Below, in pieces: positions 27,831 to 37,283 of a DNA stretch of 64,000 nucleotides; the first letter of the stretch is position 1; the number at the start of each line of letters is the position of its first letter. The notes beneath the pieces are model-generated. The model had not been told where the DNA came from. It did no database searches and saw only the letters and a list, made by a program, of their open reading frames with translations. This DNA is from an uncultured Aquimarina sp. (lineage in GTDB: Bacteria; Bacteroidota; Bacteroidia; Flavobacteriales; Flavobacteriaceae). The DNA is taken from contig CANNBP010000010.1 in the NCBI GenBank assembly GCA_947502885.1, forward strand, positions 145,713 to 209,712, in the 5' to 3' direction. A program made the translations under genes and the position numbers.

Positions 27831-30026
27831 ATGAAAAAAATTACGTTAGTTTTATTATTCTTTATTGGTATTGGTATATGTAATGCACAATCCTCAAATA
27901 CAATAAGTAGAGATAGCTTAGAGAATCTAATTTCACAGTCTTTCATAATTTCTAATAAAGGTGAGTATACCAAAGCTTATGAACAACTTACTTTTGCTTT
28001 AGAATATGGAAAGAAAATCAATAATGATTCTATTATTGGTGATGTATACAACTGTATCGGAAGCTTGTTTAGTAATATGGGAGATCATGATAAAGCTCGT
28101 GAAAATTATGCTTTGTCAAAAGAGGCTTTATTACGAGCAAACTATCAGTCTTACCTTATTTTTCATTATAATAATGTTGCTAATATAGATACACGAGAAA
28201 AAGATTATATAAATGCAGAGAAAAACCTTTTAGAATCAAGAAAGTTAGCATTAGAACTTAATGATACCTATAAAGCACTTTGGCCCACATTTAATATTGG
28301 AGAAATCAAATACATATTAAGAGATTATGCAAGTGCAACCTTTTACCTACAGGAAACGATAAAATTATACCAACCCAATACAGAACAACAGCCTGATATT
28401 ATTATAAAAACATACATTTATTTGGCGAATATTTATGCTAAAATTAATGAAAATGAAAGGGCTCTTGAAAATTTTGATATTGCAAAAAAGATAGCTTTAG
28501 AACATCAGTCTTATCCAGAGTTAATTAAAATCGAAAAACAAAAAGCAGCTTTGTACGATGTTTTAAATCAGTCGGATAAAGCAAAAGAGGCAATGTCTAA
28601 CCAAATTGTTTATCTTGAAAAAAACTTCGAAAATCAACAAGAACTATTAAATGAACAAAATCAATTAGAACGTGATTTATTTGAAAAAGAGAGTAGTTTA
28701 ACATTAACCCAAGAACTAAATAAGAGTCAAGAAAAATCAATTCAAAAAATAAAATATTTTTCTTTAGCGCTTTTAACGCTATTTTTTATCACAATTAGTG
28801 CTGTAGTTCTTTTGTATCGATCAGATAAAAATCGTCAAAAACTAAATAATAGATTAAAAATAAAGAATAAAGAGCTTTTAGATGCTAAAGAAAAAACTGA
28901 ATATGCTTCCCAATTAAAAACCAATTTCTTTTCTACGATTAGTCATGAACTTCGTACTCCTCTTTATGCAGTTACAGGAATTACCGATATTTTGATAGAT
29001 GAAAACCCTAAAAAGGAACAACGACATTATCTTAAAGCTCTAAAATCATCAGGAGAACATTTACTTTCTCTAATAAATAATATTTTACAAATTAATAAGT
29101 ATGACGCTAATACTATAGAACTAAGCGTTATAGATTTTAATGTTTTAGATGTTGTAAACAATATAAAGAATGCACTTAGTTACTTAAAAAAAGAGAATAA
29201 CAATAGTATACACACTTATATTGATGATGCGATACCTAAAAAACTAAAAGGAGATTCTATTAAGCTTTCACAAATAATAATTAATTTATTAGGTAATGCT
29301 TTAAAGTTTACTGAAAATGGAAATATTTGGTTAACTGTGAATTGTATTGATTGTAAATACAAGTCTGATGATTACATTACATTAGAAATTTGTATTAAAG
29401 ATGATGGTATCGGTATTTCTAAGGAAATGCAATCTAGAATTTTTGAAGATTTTTATCAAGAATCGGTACAACTTAACCGTAATTATGAAGGAGCAGGTTT
29501 GGGATTAGCAATTGTAAAGAGATTGCTACATGCCATGGGAAGTGAAATTAATGTTGAAAGTAGACCAAATGAAGGCGCAAGTTTTTCTTTTAAAATTAAA
29601 TTTCAATACGAAAAAGAAATACCTGAAATTCAAGAGAATGTTGAAGATTATGAAAGCGTTAATCTAATTGACAAGACGTTTTTGGTAGTAGATGATAATA
29701 ATATTAACCAAATGATTACAAAGCGTATTTTAGAAACTAAAAATGCAAATGTTGTTGTAATTGATAATGGATTCGACGCAATAGACTTACTTAAAAAAGA
29801 ACATTTTGATGTTATTTTAATGGATATTCATATGCCAAAAATGAGTGGTTATGAAGCTACAGAAAAAATAAGAGGGTTTAATACAACCACTCCTATAATA
29901 GCTTTGACCGCAGTTGATCTTGGCGAGAATAAAGAAAAAATACTTTCATCAGGTATGAACGGAGTGATATCTAAGCCATTTCAATTAGATCATTTTTATT
30001 TAGAATTACATCGATTTATTGATTAA
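27831..30026 (+). CDS. TPR-containing hybrid sensor histidine kinase / response regulator
   Basis: A 731-residue membrane sensor. Signal peptide (MKKITLVLLFFIGIGICNAQ), periplasmic TPR repeats (about 30-250), a transmembrane helix (YFSLALLTLFFITISAVVLL near 305-325), a short coiled coil, HisKA with phospho-acceptor His372 in FFSTISHELRTPL, HATPase_c (LLGNALKFTENG, DDGIGISKEM, GAGLGLAIVKRLL) and a C-terminal receiver (FLVVDDNNINQMI, Asp665 in VILMDIHMP, then KPF). There is no DNA-binding output, so phosphate must pass to another protein or the receiver has a feedback role. The frame stays open upstream to a TTG at 27825, but the ATG at 27831 gives a clean signal peptide. Ends at a terminator. 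Signal sensed is unknown. Confidence 0.92.
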   Translation: MKKITLVLLFFIGIGICNAQSSNTISRDSLENLISQSFIISNKGEYTKAYEQLTFALEYGKKINNDSIIGDVYNCIGSLFSNMGDHDKARENYALSKEALLRANYQSYLIFHYNNVANIDTREKDYINAEKNLLESRKLALELNDTYKALWPTFNIGEIKYILRDYASATFYLQETIKLYQPNTEQQPDIIIKTYIYLANIYAKINENERALENFDIAKKIALEHQSYPELIKIEKQKAALYDVLNQSDKAKEAMSNQIVYLEKNFENQQELLNEQNQLERDLFEKESSLTLTQELNKSQEKSIQKIKYFSLALLTLFFITISAVVLLYRSDKNRQKLNNRLKIKNKELLDAKEKTEYASQLKTNFFSTISHELRTPLYAVTGITDILIDENPKKEQRHYLKALKSSGEHLLSLINNILQINKYDANTIELSVIDFNVLDVVNNIKNALSYLKKENNNSIHTYIDDAIPKKLKGDSIKLSQIIINLLGNALKFTENGNIWLTVNCIDCKYKSDDYITLEICIKDDGIGISKEMQSRIFEDFYQESVQLNRNYEGAGLGLAIVKRLLHAMGSEINVESRPNEGASFSFKIKFQYEKEIPEIQENVEDYESVNLIDKTFLVVDDNNINQMITKRILETKNANVVVIDNGFDAIDLLKKEHFDVILMDIHMPKMSGYEATEKIRGFNTTTPIIALTAVDLGENKEKILSSGMNGVISKPFQLDHFYLELHRFID

Positions 30027-30357
30027 ATATATACTAACCTCTGCTTATTATCATTAAACATATAGGTAATTAAGTAATTGGTAAAATCAAAAACCGCCTT
30101 TATGTATAAAGGCGGTTTTTTGTAATAATCAAATAGTAACACTAACCATCAATTATGAATAAAATTTGATTATTACTCAAGTAACTAACTAAATCTATGA
30201 AAAATTAAATCTTTTTCTATACATAAGACGAAGCCTTGTGAATTCTGTTACAGAGAGATTTTCTTTTTAACATTTTAGTAGTTATTTTTAACGTTTTAGG
30301 AGTTTTTAGATGATTAAGAACGTCTATTTTGTTGTTTATAAATTAACTGTGAAAAAA
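30027..30357. other. Intergenic region
   Basis: 331 bp holding the kinase terminator. The rest is AT-rich leader DNA before the CoA-binding gene with no convincing promoter match or ORF. Confidence 0.5.
30089..30121 (+). terminator. Rho-independent terminator
   Basis: Stem AAAACCGCCTTTAT / ATAAAGGCGGTTTT (with short GT loop) then T run; about 65 bp after the kinase stop. Confidence 0.9.
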
Positions 30358-30720
30358 ATGAGCAAAAAAACTGTTGTTGTAGGCGCTTCTGTTAAAGTAG
30401 ATAGATATTCTAATCGTGCAATTCGTAAATTACTTGCATATAATCATCCGGTTATAGCCGTTGGAGTAAAGGATGGAGAAGTTGAAGGTGTAGAGATTCT
30501 AACAGACTTTGAGATAGAAGATGAGGTAGATACGGTAACCATGTACATAAACCCTTTGAGACAACCTTCATACTATAATGATATTATTGATTTGAACCCT
30601 AAAAGAGTTATCTTTAATCCAGGCACAGAAAATCCTGAGTTTTTCTCAAAACTTAAAGAAGCTGCCATAGAAGTAGAGGTAGCTTGTACTTTAGTTTTGC
30701 TTTCTACGAATCAGTATTAA
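30358..30720 (+). CDS. CoA-binding domain protein
   Basis: A 120-residue cytoplasmic Rossmann-fold protein of the CoA_binding_2 (YccU-like) family. The N-terminal KKTVVVGASVKVDRYSNRAI is the nucleotide/CoA loop; HPVIAVGVKDGEVEGVEILT and NPKRVIFNPGTENPEF follow the family pattern. These stand-alone domains resemble the N-terminal domain of succinyl-CoA synthetase but lack catalysis; their role is not established. I prefer the ATG at 30358 over the upstream ATG at 30310, since family members start right at this loop and the extra 16 residues are not alignable. The last 30 bp overlap the 3' end of the convergent symporter gene. Confidence 0.85.
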   Translation: MSKKTVVVGASVKVDRYSNRAIRKLLAYNHPVIAVGVKDGEVEGVEILTDFEIEDEVDTVTMYINPLRQPSYYNDIIDLNPKRVIFNPGTENPEFFSKLKEAAIEVEVACTLVLLSTNQY

Positions 30721-32136
30721 ACCTAAAAATGTTAAGAGGCCATTAAGAATTAGTATAAAAAAGCCAAACTCAAAACCAAACCAAATTAAACTATTTAGAC
30801 TAATAATATAGGATAGAATAGGGGATAAGATTGCAATAACAGGAACCCATTTATCTTTTACTTGGAGTTTAGTGAATAATCCAAAAGCATACAGACCTAA
30901 CAAAGGACCATAGGTATATCCCGCAAAAACAAATAATTTTGCAATCACACTTTCATCTTTAATGATATACTTAAATGCAATGATGACAAGCATAAGTAGT
31001 ATTGAAAAAAGAATATGTATTTTTTTTCGAGTTTTTATTTGATCGGCAGGTGTGTATTTCTTTTCGATATCTAAAATATCAATGCTAAAAGATGTGGTTA
31101 AAGAGGTCAATGCGCTATCGGCACTACTGTAAGCAGCGGCTATTAAGCCAAGTATAAAAAAGACAGCGATGCCAAATCCTAATTCACTTTGAGTTGCTAT
31201 TATTGGAAAAAGTTGGTCTTTGTGTGCATCGATTCCATTTTGTGATGCATATTGTGTAAGTAATAACCCAAGGCCTAAAAAAATAAAGTTTACAATAGTA
31301 AGAACAATTGTAAACCAAAATATATTTTTTTGTGCATCTTTTAGGTTTCGGCATGTAAGATTCTTTTGCATCATATCTTGATCCAAACCTGTCATTACAA
31401 TTGCAATAAAGGCTCCCGAAAAGAATTGCTTCCAAAAATAATTAGCACTTTTAAAATCGTCAAAAAAGAAGAGTTTAGAAAGATCACTATCCAATACGTA
31501 GCCAAGTAGTTTAGACCCATCAACTCCTAAATCACTAGAAACATAATATATAGCAACACCTACTGCAATTAACATAAACAAGGTTTGTAGTGTATCGGTC
31601 CAGACAATTGTTTTAATTCCTGATTTAAAAGTGTATAACCAAATCAATAGGATGGTTATGATAACAGTAACCCAAAAAGGAACGGCTAATGCATCAAAGA
31701 GTATAGATTGTAAAACATTGGCTACAAGAAACAATCTAAAACTGGCACCAACAACCCTAGATAATAAGAAAAATGAAGCCCCCGTTTTGTATGAATAAGA
31801 ACCAAATCGTGTTTCTAGGTACGTATAAATAGACGTAAGATTAAGCCTGTAGTATAATGGGAGTAGTACGGTACCAATTACAGCATATCCTAAAATATAC
31901 CCTAATACAACCTGCATATAGCTAAATTGGGAAGCTTCTACCCATCCAGGAACAGATATAAAAGTTACTCCGCTCAAAGAAGCTCCTATCATACCAAAAG
32001 CAACTACATACCAGGGAGATTGCCTATTGGCTTTAAAAAAAGCATCATTGTCAGAGTTTTTACCTGTGAAATAAGAGATTAAAAGGAGAACCCCAAAATA
32101 TGCCCCAATAAGAAGCAAAATATGTAATGGCTGCAT
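30691..32136 (-). CDS. Sodium:solute symporter (SSS family)
   Basis: A 481-residue inner-membrane transporter with about 13 hydrophobic helices. Typical SSS features are the start of TM1 with YFTGKNSDNDAFFKANRQSP, the GMIGASLSGVTFISVPGWV loop (sodium-binding region), DQDMMQKNLTCRN after TM6 and the AAYSSADSALTSLTTS helix 8 segment, which contributes the sodium site. Substrate cannot be told from sequence. Its 3' end overlaps the CoA-binding gene by 30 bp tail-to-tail. The next minus-strand gene upstream lies 61 bp away. Confidence 0.92.
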   Translation of the reverse strand: MQPLHILLLIGAYFGVLLLISYFTGKNSDNDAFFKANRQSPWYVVAFGMIGASLSGVTFISVPGWVEASQFSYMQVVLGYILGYAVIGTVLLPLYYRLNLTSIYTYLETRFGSYSYKTGASFFLLSRVVGASFRLFLVANVLQSILFDALAVPFWVTVIITILLIWLYTFKSGIKTIVWTDTLQTLFMLIAVGVAIYYVSSDLGVDGSKLLGYVLDSDLSKLFFFDDFKSANYFWKQFFSGAFIAIVMTGLDQDMMQKNLTCRNLKDAQKNIFWFTIVLTIVNFIFLGLGLLLTQYASQNGIDAHKDQLFPIIATQSELGFGIAVFFILGLIAAAYSSADSALTSLTTSFSIDILDIEKKYTPADQIKTRKKIHILFSILLMLVIIAFKYIIKDESVIAKLFVFAGYTYGPLLGLYAFGLFTKLQVKDKWVPVIAILSPILSYIISLNSLIWFGFEFGFFILILNGLLTFLGLILIRRKQN

Positions 32137-32197
32137 GTGTTTTGTTTAAAATAGAATACCAAAGTACAATTTTTTGATATAAGTTAATCAAAAGATG

Positions 32198-32761
32198 TTA
32201 TGGTCGAATAACAAAATGTTCTTTAGCTTGTTCTTTTCTAAAAAAAACAAAACCAAAATCAAAAGTGTCTATAGTAACACGTACTTTCGGATGTCGTTTG
32301 ATTAGGTTCCAAATCTCAATATTTTTCTCTGTTTGATGAATTTGATTAAAGATTAGCAAAGAATTATTGTGTGTTCTTGATAGTAGTGACTCTAAAATAG
32401 AATCTTTATAATTTTTAAAATCAAAATAGATGAAATCATAAACGTCATCGGTTATTTTTTTTGACAACGTAACTTGATCGTTTAGTAATACAAGTTGACT
32501 TATTAAAGTAGAAGTTTCTAAAATGAGTATTTTTTGATAATCAAAATAATAAAGAAGACGATGTATCAATTTGAGATTTTTAAAACTAATATTTGATAAG
32601 TTTTGATCTTTTGATATTGATTTTATTATAGGATACGATGTTTTATTCTTTCTGTCATAAAAGCATTTGGTAACCAAAGAATATACAAAAGGCGAATGTA
32701 CCCCATGTTGATTGGTAGATCGAATAAGAAACTTTAAGTATTCCTTAGTTTTAAATAGCAT
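32198..32761 (-). CDS. Degenerate class I methyltransferase-like protein
   Basis: A 187-residue protein related to a ~235-260-residue flavobacterial SAM-dependent methyltransferase family: the start KEYLKFLIRSTNQHGVHSPF and VYSLVTKCFYD, and the end IKRHPKVRVTIDTFDFG, FVFFRKEQAKEHFVIRP, match that family as I know it. The central part is shortened by about 40-50 residues, and the glycine-rich SAM loop (usually LELGTSLG-like) reads ILILETSTLIS, without glycines. Asp is kept in DFIYFDFKNY, where the family has an acidic strand end. Probably lost methyl transfer. No stop or frameshift interrupts it. It overlaps no gene and sits 13 bp after the ABC-F stop, so probably co-transcribed. Confidence 0.7.
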   Translation of the reverse strand: MLFKTKEYLKFLIRSTNQHGVHSPFVYSLVTKCFYDRKNKTSYPIIKSISKDQNLSNISFKNLKLIHRLLYYFDYQKILILETSTLISQLVLLNDQVTLSKKITDDVYDFIYFDFKNYKDSILESLLSRTHNNSLLIFNQIHQTEKNIEIWNLIKRHPKVRVTIDTFDFGFVFFRKEQAKEHFVIRP

Positions 32762-32774
32762 CTTTCTTAAAAAA

Positions 32775-34646
32775 TTATCCTTCCATTTTTTCAGAGAGTT
32801 CTAACCATCTCATTTCAAATTCCTCAATATCTTGAATAATTTTCTGAAGTTTTTGAGACTCTTCATTAATTTTATCTCCTTCTAAATTTCCTTCGGCGAA
32901 TATAGTTTCAATCTCTTTTTTTTGAAGTTCAAGTTTCTTTAAGTCTCGTTCAATCCTATTAAATTCTTTTTGTTCGTTATAAGATAAAGCAGCTTTATTA
33001 TCCTTTTTCCAACTATTTTTTGCTTTGGGTTGGGAGTTATCTTCAGCTTTTTTTACTTCAGGAGCCTTACTACTTTCATATATTCTGTAATCTGTATAAT
33101 TACCAGGGAAATCTTGAATAACACCATTGCCTTTAAACACGAATAAGTGATCCACAATTTTGTCCATAAAGTAACGGTCGTGGGATACAACCATTAGACA
33201 ACCAGGAAAATCCAATAAGAAATTTTCGAGTACATTAAGTGTTACAATATCTAGATCATTTGTAGGTTCATCAAGAATTAAGAAATTTGGGTTTTGTATT
33301 AAAACGGTACATAAGTATAATCTTTTTCGTTCACCTCCACTTAATTTTTCAACAAAATCATATTGTTTTTTACGATCAAAAAGGAAACGTTCTAATAATT
33401 GTTGCGCAGATATTTGTCTCCCTTTTTTTAATGGGATATAATCTCCAAATTCACGAATAACATCAATAACTTTTTGCCCTTCTTTTATAGTAATACCTCT
33501 TTGGGTATAGTACCCAAATTTTATAGTATCCCCTTTGACAATTTTACCATGATCTGGAGATACTGCCCCTGTGATCATGTTAAGAAAAGTTGATTTACCC
33601 GTTCCATTTTTACCTATAATACCGACACGTTCACCTTTTTTGAATACGTATTCGAATTTATCAAGTAAAAGGAGGTCATTATAACTTTTAGAAATTTTAT
33701 GAAGCTCAAGAATTTTACTTCCCATTCGTTCCATATTAATTTCGAGTTGTACCTCGTGATCATTCCTACGTTTATGAGCACGTTCTTTGATTTCATAGAA
33801 ATCGTCAATTCTGGATTTTGATTTAGTTGTACGAGCTTTTGGCTGTCTACGCATCCAATCTAGCTCTTTTTTATATAGTTGTTTTGCCTTTTCGGTAGTA
33901 ATCTGCTCATTAGCAACCCTAGCGTCTTTATTGCTTAGATAGTAGGCATAATTACCTTTGTAACTATACAATTGACCATTTTCTAATTCGACTATTTCGT
34001 TACAAACATTTTCTAAGAAGTAACGGTCGTGAGTAACCATGAATAATGTAAAGTTCTCTTTTGCAAAGTATTCTTCTAACCATTCAATCATTTCTAGATC
34101 CAAATGGTTTGTTGGTTCATCTAAATATAATAACTCTGGTTTGCTTAAAAGAATATTGGCTAATGCTAGTCTTTTCTTTTGCCCTCCGGATAAATCACTA
34201 ACTTTTTTACTTAAATCATCTAGTTTAAGTTTAAAAAGGATTTGCTTGTATTGAGTTTCAAAATCCCAAGCATTACTGGCATCCATTTGCTCAAAAGCGA
34301 GTTGATATGCTTCTGTGTCTTCTGGATGTAATAATGCTTTTTCATATGCATCAATAACTTTAAGTATTTCATTATCTGATGCAAAAATGGTTTGCTCGAT
34401 GGTTAGATTGGGATCAAGGTTTGGCTCTTGAGGTAAAAAAGCAACTTTTAGATTTTTACGATAAACCACTTGACCTTCATCAGGTTCTTCATCTCCTGCA
34501 ATAATATTGAGAAGCGAAGTTTTACCCGTTCCATTTTTGGCTACAAATCCAATTTTTTGCCCTTCGTTAATTCCAAATGAGATATCCTTAAAGAGAATGC
34601 GTTCCCCAAATGATTTTGCTATATGTTCTATTGATACGTAATTCAC
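32775..34646 (-). CDS. ABC-F family ATPase (Uup-like)
   Basis: A 623-residue soluble protein with two ABC ATPase domains and no membrane segments. First domain: Walker A AKNGTGKTS (36-44), signature LSGGQKKRLALANIL, Walker B LLYLDEPTNHLD. Second: GIIGKNGTGKSTFLNM, LSGGERKRLYL, FLILDEPTNDLD. The ABC-F interdomain linker (KKELDWMRRQPKARTTKSKS) lies between them, and a C-terminal charged coiled coil follows, as in Uup. ABC-F proteins act at the ribosome on stalled or initiating complexes; Uup-like ones also affect transposon excision in E. coli. Ribosome role is known from family, not shown here. The gene is followed 13 bp later by the methyltransferase-like gene. Confidence 0.92.
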   Translation of the reverse strand: MNYVSIEHIAKSFGERILFKDISFGINEGQKIGFVAKNGTGKTSLLNIIAGDEEPDEGQVVYRKNLKVAFLPQEPNLDPNLTIEQTIFASDNEILKVIDAYEKALLHPEDTEAYQLAFEQMDASNAWDFETQYKQILFKLKLDDLSKKVSDLSGGQKKRLALANILLSKPELLYLDEPTNHLDLEMIEWLEEYFAKENFTLFMVTHDRYFLENVCNEIVELENGQLYSYKGNYAYYLSNKDARVANEQITTEKAKQLYKKELDWMRRQPKARTTKSKSRIDDFYEIKERAHKRRNDHEVQLEINMERMGSKILELHKISKSYNDLLLLDKFEYVFKKGERVGIIGKNGTGKSTFLNMITGAVSPDHGKIVKGDTIKFGYYTQRGITIKEGQKVIDVIREFGDYIPLKKGRQISAQQLLERFLFDRKKQYDFVEKLSGGERKRLYLCTVLIQNPNFLILDEPTNDLDIVTLNVLENFLLDFPGCLMVVSHDRYFMDKIVDHLFVFKGNGVIQDFPGNYTDYRIYESSKAPEVKKAEDNSQPKAKNSWKKDNKAALSYNEQKEFNRIERDLKKLELQKKEIETIFAEGNLEGDKINEESQKLQKIIQDIEEFEMRWLELSEKMEG

Positions 34647-34743
34647 AACTTTGTATAAGGTCGTAAAGGTACAAGGTTTCTAAGATACATAGAAACAAAG
34701 TCTAAAAGTTTATAGATAAATCTGATAAATAGTAATTTTTCCT

Positions 34744-36321
34744 TTATGAGTTTCTTCGTCTTGTTACCGAAAACAAAAAGATAGTAATAGATAAAAATAT
34801 AGCAATTCTTGCAAGATAGTTTCCTGCTTTTACATAAAAGGTAATTTTATCATTTGTCATAAGTGTACCTTTTAAGACACCTTGTTCTTCATATTTTAAT
34901 GACGAAACAATTTTTCCTGTTTGATCTATAATTGCAGAAATACCTGTATTTGCACTACGAGCAATGCTTCTACGAGTTTCTATTGCTCTTAACTTTGCAA
35001 ATGATAAATGTTGTTTGTGTCCTTGTGTATTTCCCCACCATGCATCATTAGTAATAATAGCTAAAAAATCAGCTTTATTTCTTATATAACCTGTTACAAA
35101 CTCGCCATATATACTTTCATAACAAATTAATGGAGCAATACCAATACTATCTTTACTGAAAAAAACTTCTCTATTTTCTTGAGTTGTCTTTTTTGCAACA
35201 GTTCCTCCAAGATCTATCATTGCATCTCCAAGAATTGGTTTAAGAACACTTTGGTACGGAAAATTTTCTACTCCAACTACTAATTTCGACTTATGATATA
35301 AACCCGTAAGACCATCAGGGCTAACAAAAAAAGCAGAGTTGTAATCATCATAAAACACATTCTCTTTATGAATATTAGTTTGTTTGCGTATCCTTTTAGG
35401 GTCGTTAAAAACGTCTATGAGGGAAATTCCTGATAAGAAATTTGCATTGGGATAAGAAATAAGTAAGTTTTGAGCAGTTCTTTTTGCAATTGAATTAGAA
35501 AAATTAGAAAGCTTATTATTATCTGCAAAAACTGTTTCTGGAGCAATAATAAAATCTGTAGAAGAACTTGTTACGGTCCTGCTGAGAGAATCTAATAATT
35601 TACCCACACGATTATCACTGGTGTTGTATTTTTCGGTATATGGATTAATATTAGGCTGTAGGATGACTACTTCAATAGATTTGCCTTTTTCTTCGTATGT
35701 TTTTAGTAAAATAAAAGAAAGTATAATTGGTATTGAAATAAACAAACCATTACGTAAAAGAGATCTGTATAGTATCGTTTTATCTTTATGCTGAATAAAA
35801 AGTAATATACTTTTAAAAACACTAATGTTTACTATCCATACCCAAAGTGTACCACCAAAGGTTCCTGTATATTCGTACCATTGTATCCAAGAAGTAAAAT
35901 CAGCAAATCCATTTCCTAGGTTGAGCCATGGCCAAGATACTTGCCATTGTAAATGAAAATACTCAAACCCCATCCAGAAACATATTAGAAACAAGCTTGA
36001 GATTGTAAAGGATGTTCTTTTTGCAACAATGTGGTATATAAGGAAAACAATAGCCATTAATAAACTGTTGACAAGTACGGCGATCCACATTCCTATTGGA
36101 GTTGAATTATAAATCCACCAGGTGGTAATTATGTTCCAAATAAAAAAAGTAATATAGGCTAATCCAAAGATTTGAGATTTGCTGTATTTATGATAACGTG
36201 TAGTATATTCTGCAACCAAAAGTGGTACAAAGGCAAAGAACAAAAACAATGGAAAACCATATGTTGGCCAGCTTATAGCAAGGATCAATCCAGAAAGGAT
36301 AGCAAGCAGAATGTTTTTCAT
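34744..36321 (-). CDS. lnt: Apolipoprotein N-acyltransferase
   Basis: A 525-residue inner-membrane enzyme that adds the third acyl chain to lipoproteins, needed in this window by the astacin lipoprotein and others. About six N-terminal membrane helices (to ~205), a periplasmic nitrilase-like domain (~215-490) and one C-terminal helix. Catalytic residues of the C-N hydrolase triad: Glu262 in IIAPETVF, Lys344 in LYHKSKLVVG and Cys400 in PLICYESIYG. The WWGNTQGHKQHLSFAKLRAI segment is typical. Its gene is divergent from pssA, a neighbouring membrane-lipid gene. Start at 36321 puts the first helix immediately after MKN. Confidence 0.95.
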   Translation of the reverse strand: MKNILLAILSGLILAISWPTYGFPLFLFFAFVPLLVAEYTTRYHKYSKSQIFGLAYITFFIWNIITTWWIYNSTPIGMWIAVLVNSLLMAIVFLIYHIVAKRTSFTISSLFLICFWMGFEYFHLQWQVSWPWLNLGNGFADFTSWIQWYEYTGTFGGTLWVWIVNISVFKSILLFIQHKDKTILYRSLLRNGLFISIPIILSFILLKTYEEKGKSIEVVILQPNINPYTEKYNTSDNRVGKLLDSLSRTVTSSSTDFIIAPETVFADNNKLSNFSNSIAKRTAQNLLISYPNANFLSGISLIDVFNDPKRIRKQTNIHKENVFYDDYNSAFFVSPDGLTGLYHKSKLVVGVENFPYQSVLKPILGDAMIDLGGTVAKKTTQENREVFFSKDSIGIAPLICYESIYGEFVTGYIRNKADFLAIITNDAWWGNTQGHKQHLSFAKLRAIETRRSIARSANTGISAIIDQTGKIVSSLKYEEQGVLKGTLMTNDKITFYVKAGNYLARIAIFLSITIFLFSVTRRRNS

Positions 36322-36477
36322 ATAAAAAATTATAGATACAATATAATAACGAAATTAAACTTATTTGGTTACAATGAATACATTTGAATGCATCTTTTTT
36401 GTTAAGCTTTATTGGGATATTTTAAAACTATAGCAACAGACCAGAATAGTTTATTATTTTTACACAAAATCCAATCT

Positions 36478-37227
36478 ATGTCTATCAAAAAGCATATTCC
36501 AAATAGCATCACATTGCTTAATCTTTTTTGCGGTTCTATAGCAGTTATTTTTGCAGTTCAAGGCCATTTACAGTTAACGGCTCTTTTTGTAGTATTAGGA
36601 ATAGGGTTTGATTTTTTTGATGGGTTGGCTGCTAGAATGTTAGACGTTAGAAGTGAATTAGGATTGCAGCTTGATTCATTAGCAGATATGGTAACAAGTG
36701 GGGTCGTGCCAGGGATAGTAATGTATCAATTATTTACGCAAGTGGTTGGTAAGCCTTTTTATCAAGTTCATGATTCATGGAGCTCTGATCACGTGTTTAC
36801 TGATCTTAGCCTATCCTATATGTCTTTATTAGGTTTGTTGATTACATTAGCATCTGCTTATCGATTGGCTAAATTTAATATTGATACCCGTCAAACTTCA
36901 TCATTTATTGGGTTGCCAACTCCAGCAAATACATTACTTATTATAAGTTTGCCTTTGATACTTGAGTTTCAACAAGAGGTATGGGTTCATGAAATTATTC
37001 TTAATCAATGGTTTTTATTGGGCTTAACTATTCTAAGTTGTTATTTATTAAATGCAGAAATTAAGTTATTTGCATTAAAATTTAAAACTTGGGGATTTGC
37101 AGAAAATAAAATTAGGTATATTTTTCTGTTAGTAACATTAGTATTACTTGTGTTATTAAAGTTTTTGGCGATTCCTTGTGTTATATTACTTTATATATTA
37201 GTGTCTTTGTTGTTTTCAAAAGATTAA
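36478..37227 (+). CDS. pssA: CDP-diacylglycerol-serine O-phosphatidyltransferase
   Basis: A 249-residue membrane enzyme making phosphatidylserine, precursor of phosphatidylethanolamine. The CDP-alcohol phosphotransferase motif is complete: Asp48-Gly49, Ala52-Arg53, Gly62, Asp66 and Asp70 (D-G-x2-A-R-x8-G-x3-D-x3-D). About seven hydrophobic helices; NSITLLNLFCGSIAV at the start is typical of Bacteroidetes PssA. The frame extends upstream to a TTG at 36412, but the ATG at 36478 places the family start MSIKKHIPNSITLLN. The gene stands alone; the phosphatidylserine decarboxylase gene is not in the window. No good T-run terminator lies on the plus strand after it. Confidence 0.93.
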   Translation: MSIKKHIPNSITLLNLFCGSIAVIFAVQGHLQLTALFVVLGIGFDFFDGLAARMLDVRSELGLQLDSLADMVTSGVVPGIVMYQLFTQVVGKPFYQVHDSWSSDHVFTDLSLSYMSLLGLLITLASAYRLAKFNIDTRQTSSFIGLPTPANTLLIISLPLILEFQQEVWVHEIILNQWFLLGLTILSCYLLNAEIKLFALKFKTWGFAENKIRYIFLLVTLVLLVLLKFLAIPCVILLYILVSLLFSKD

Positions 37228-37228
37228 T

Positions 37229-37252
37229 AAAAAAAGCGAGACTAGCTCGCTT
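37229..37252 (-). terminator. Terminator of the small leader-peptide gene
   Basis: On the minus strand, AAGCGAG-CTAGT-CTCGCTT is followed by a run of T7. On the plus strand the A run precedes the stem and only a weak T tract follows, so the terminator points to transcription from the peptide gene, not from pssA. Confidence 0.75.
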
Positions 37253-37283
37253 AATATAAAAAAAAACAAAGGATTCTATCGCT

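Noticed and set aside
37201..37260. Hairpin read as the pssA terminator on the plus strand
   Set aside because: The T tract follows on the minus strand, so it fits the leader-peptide gene better.
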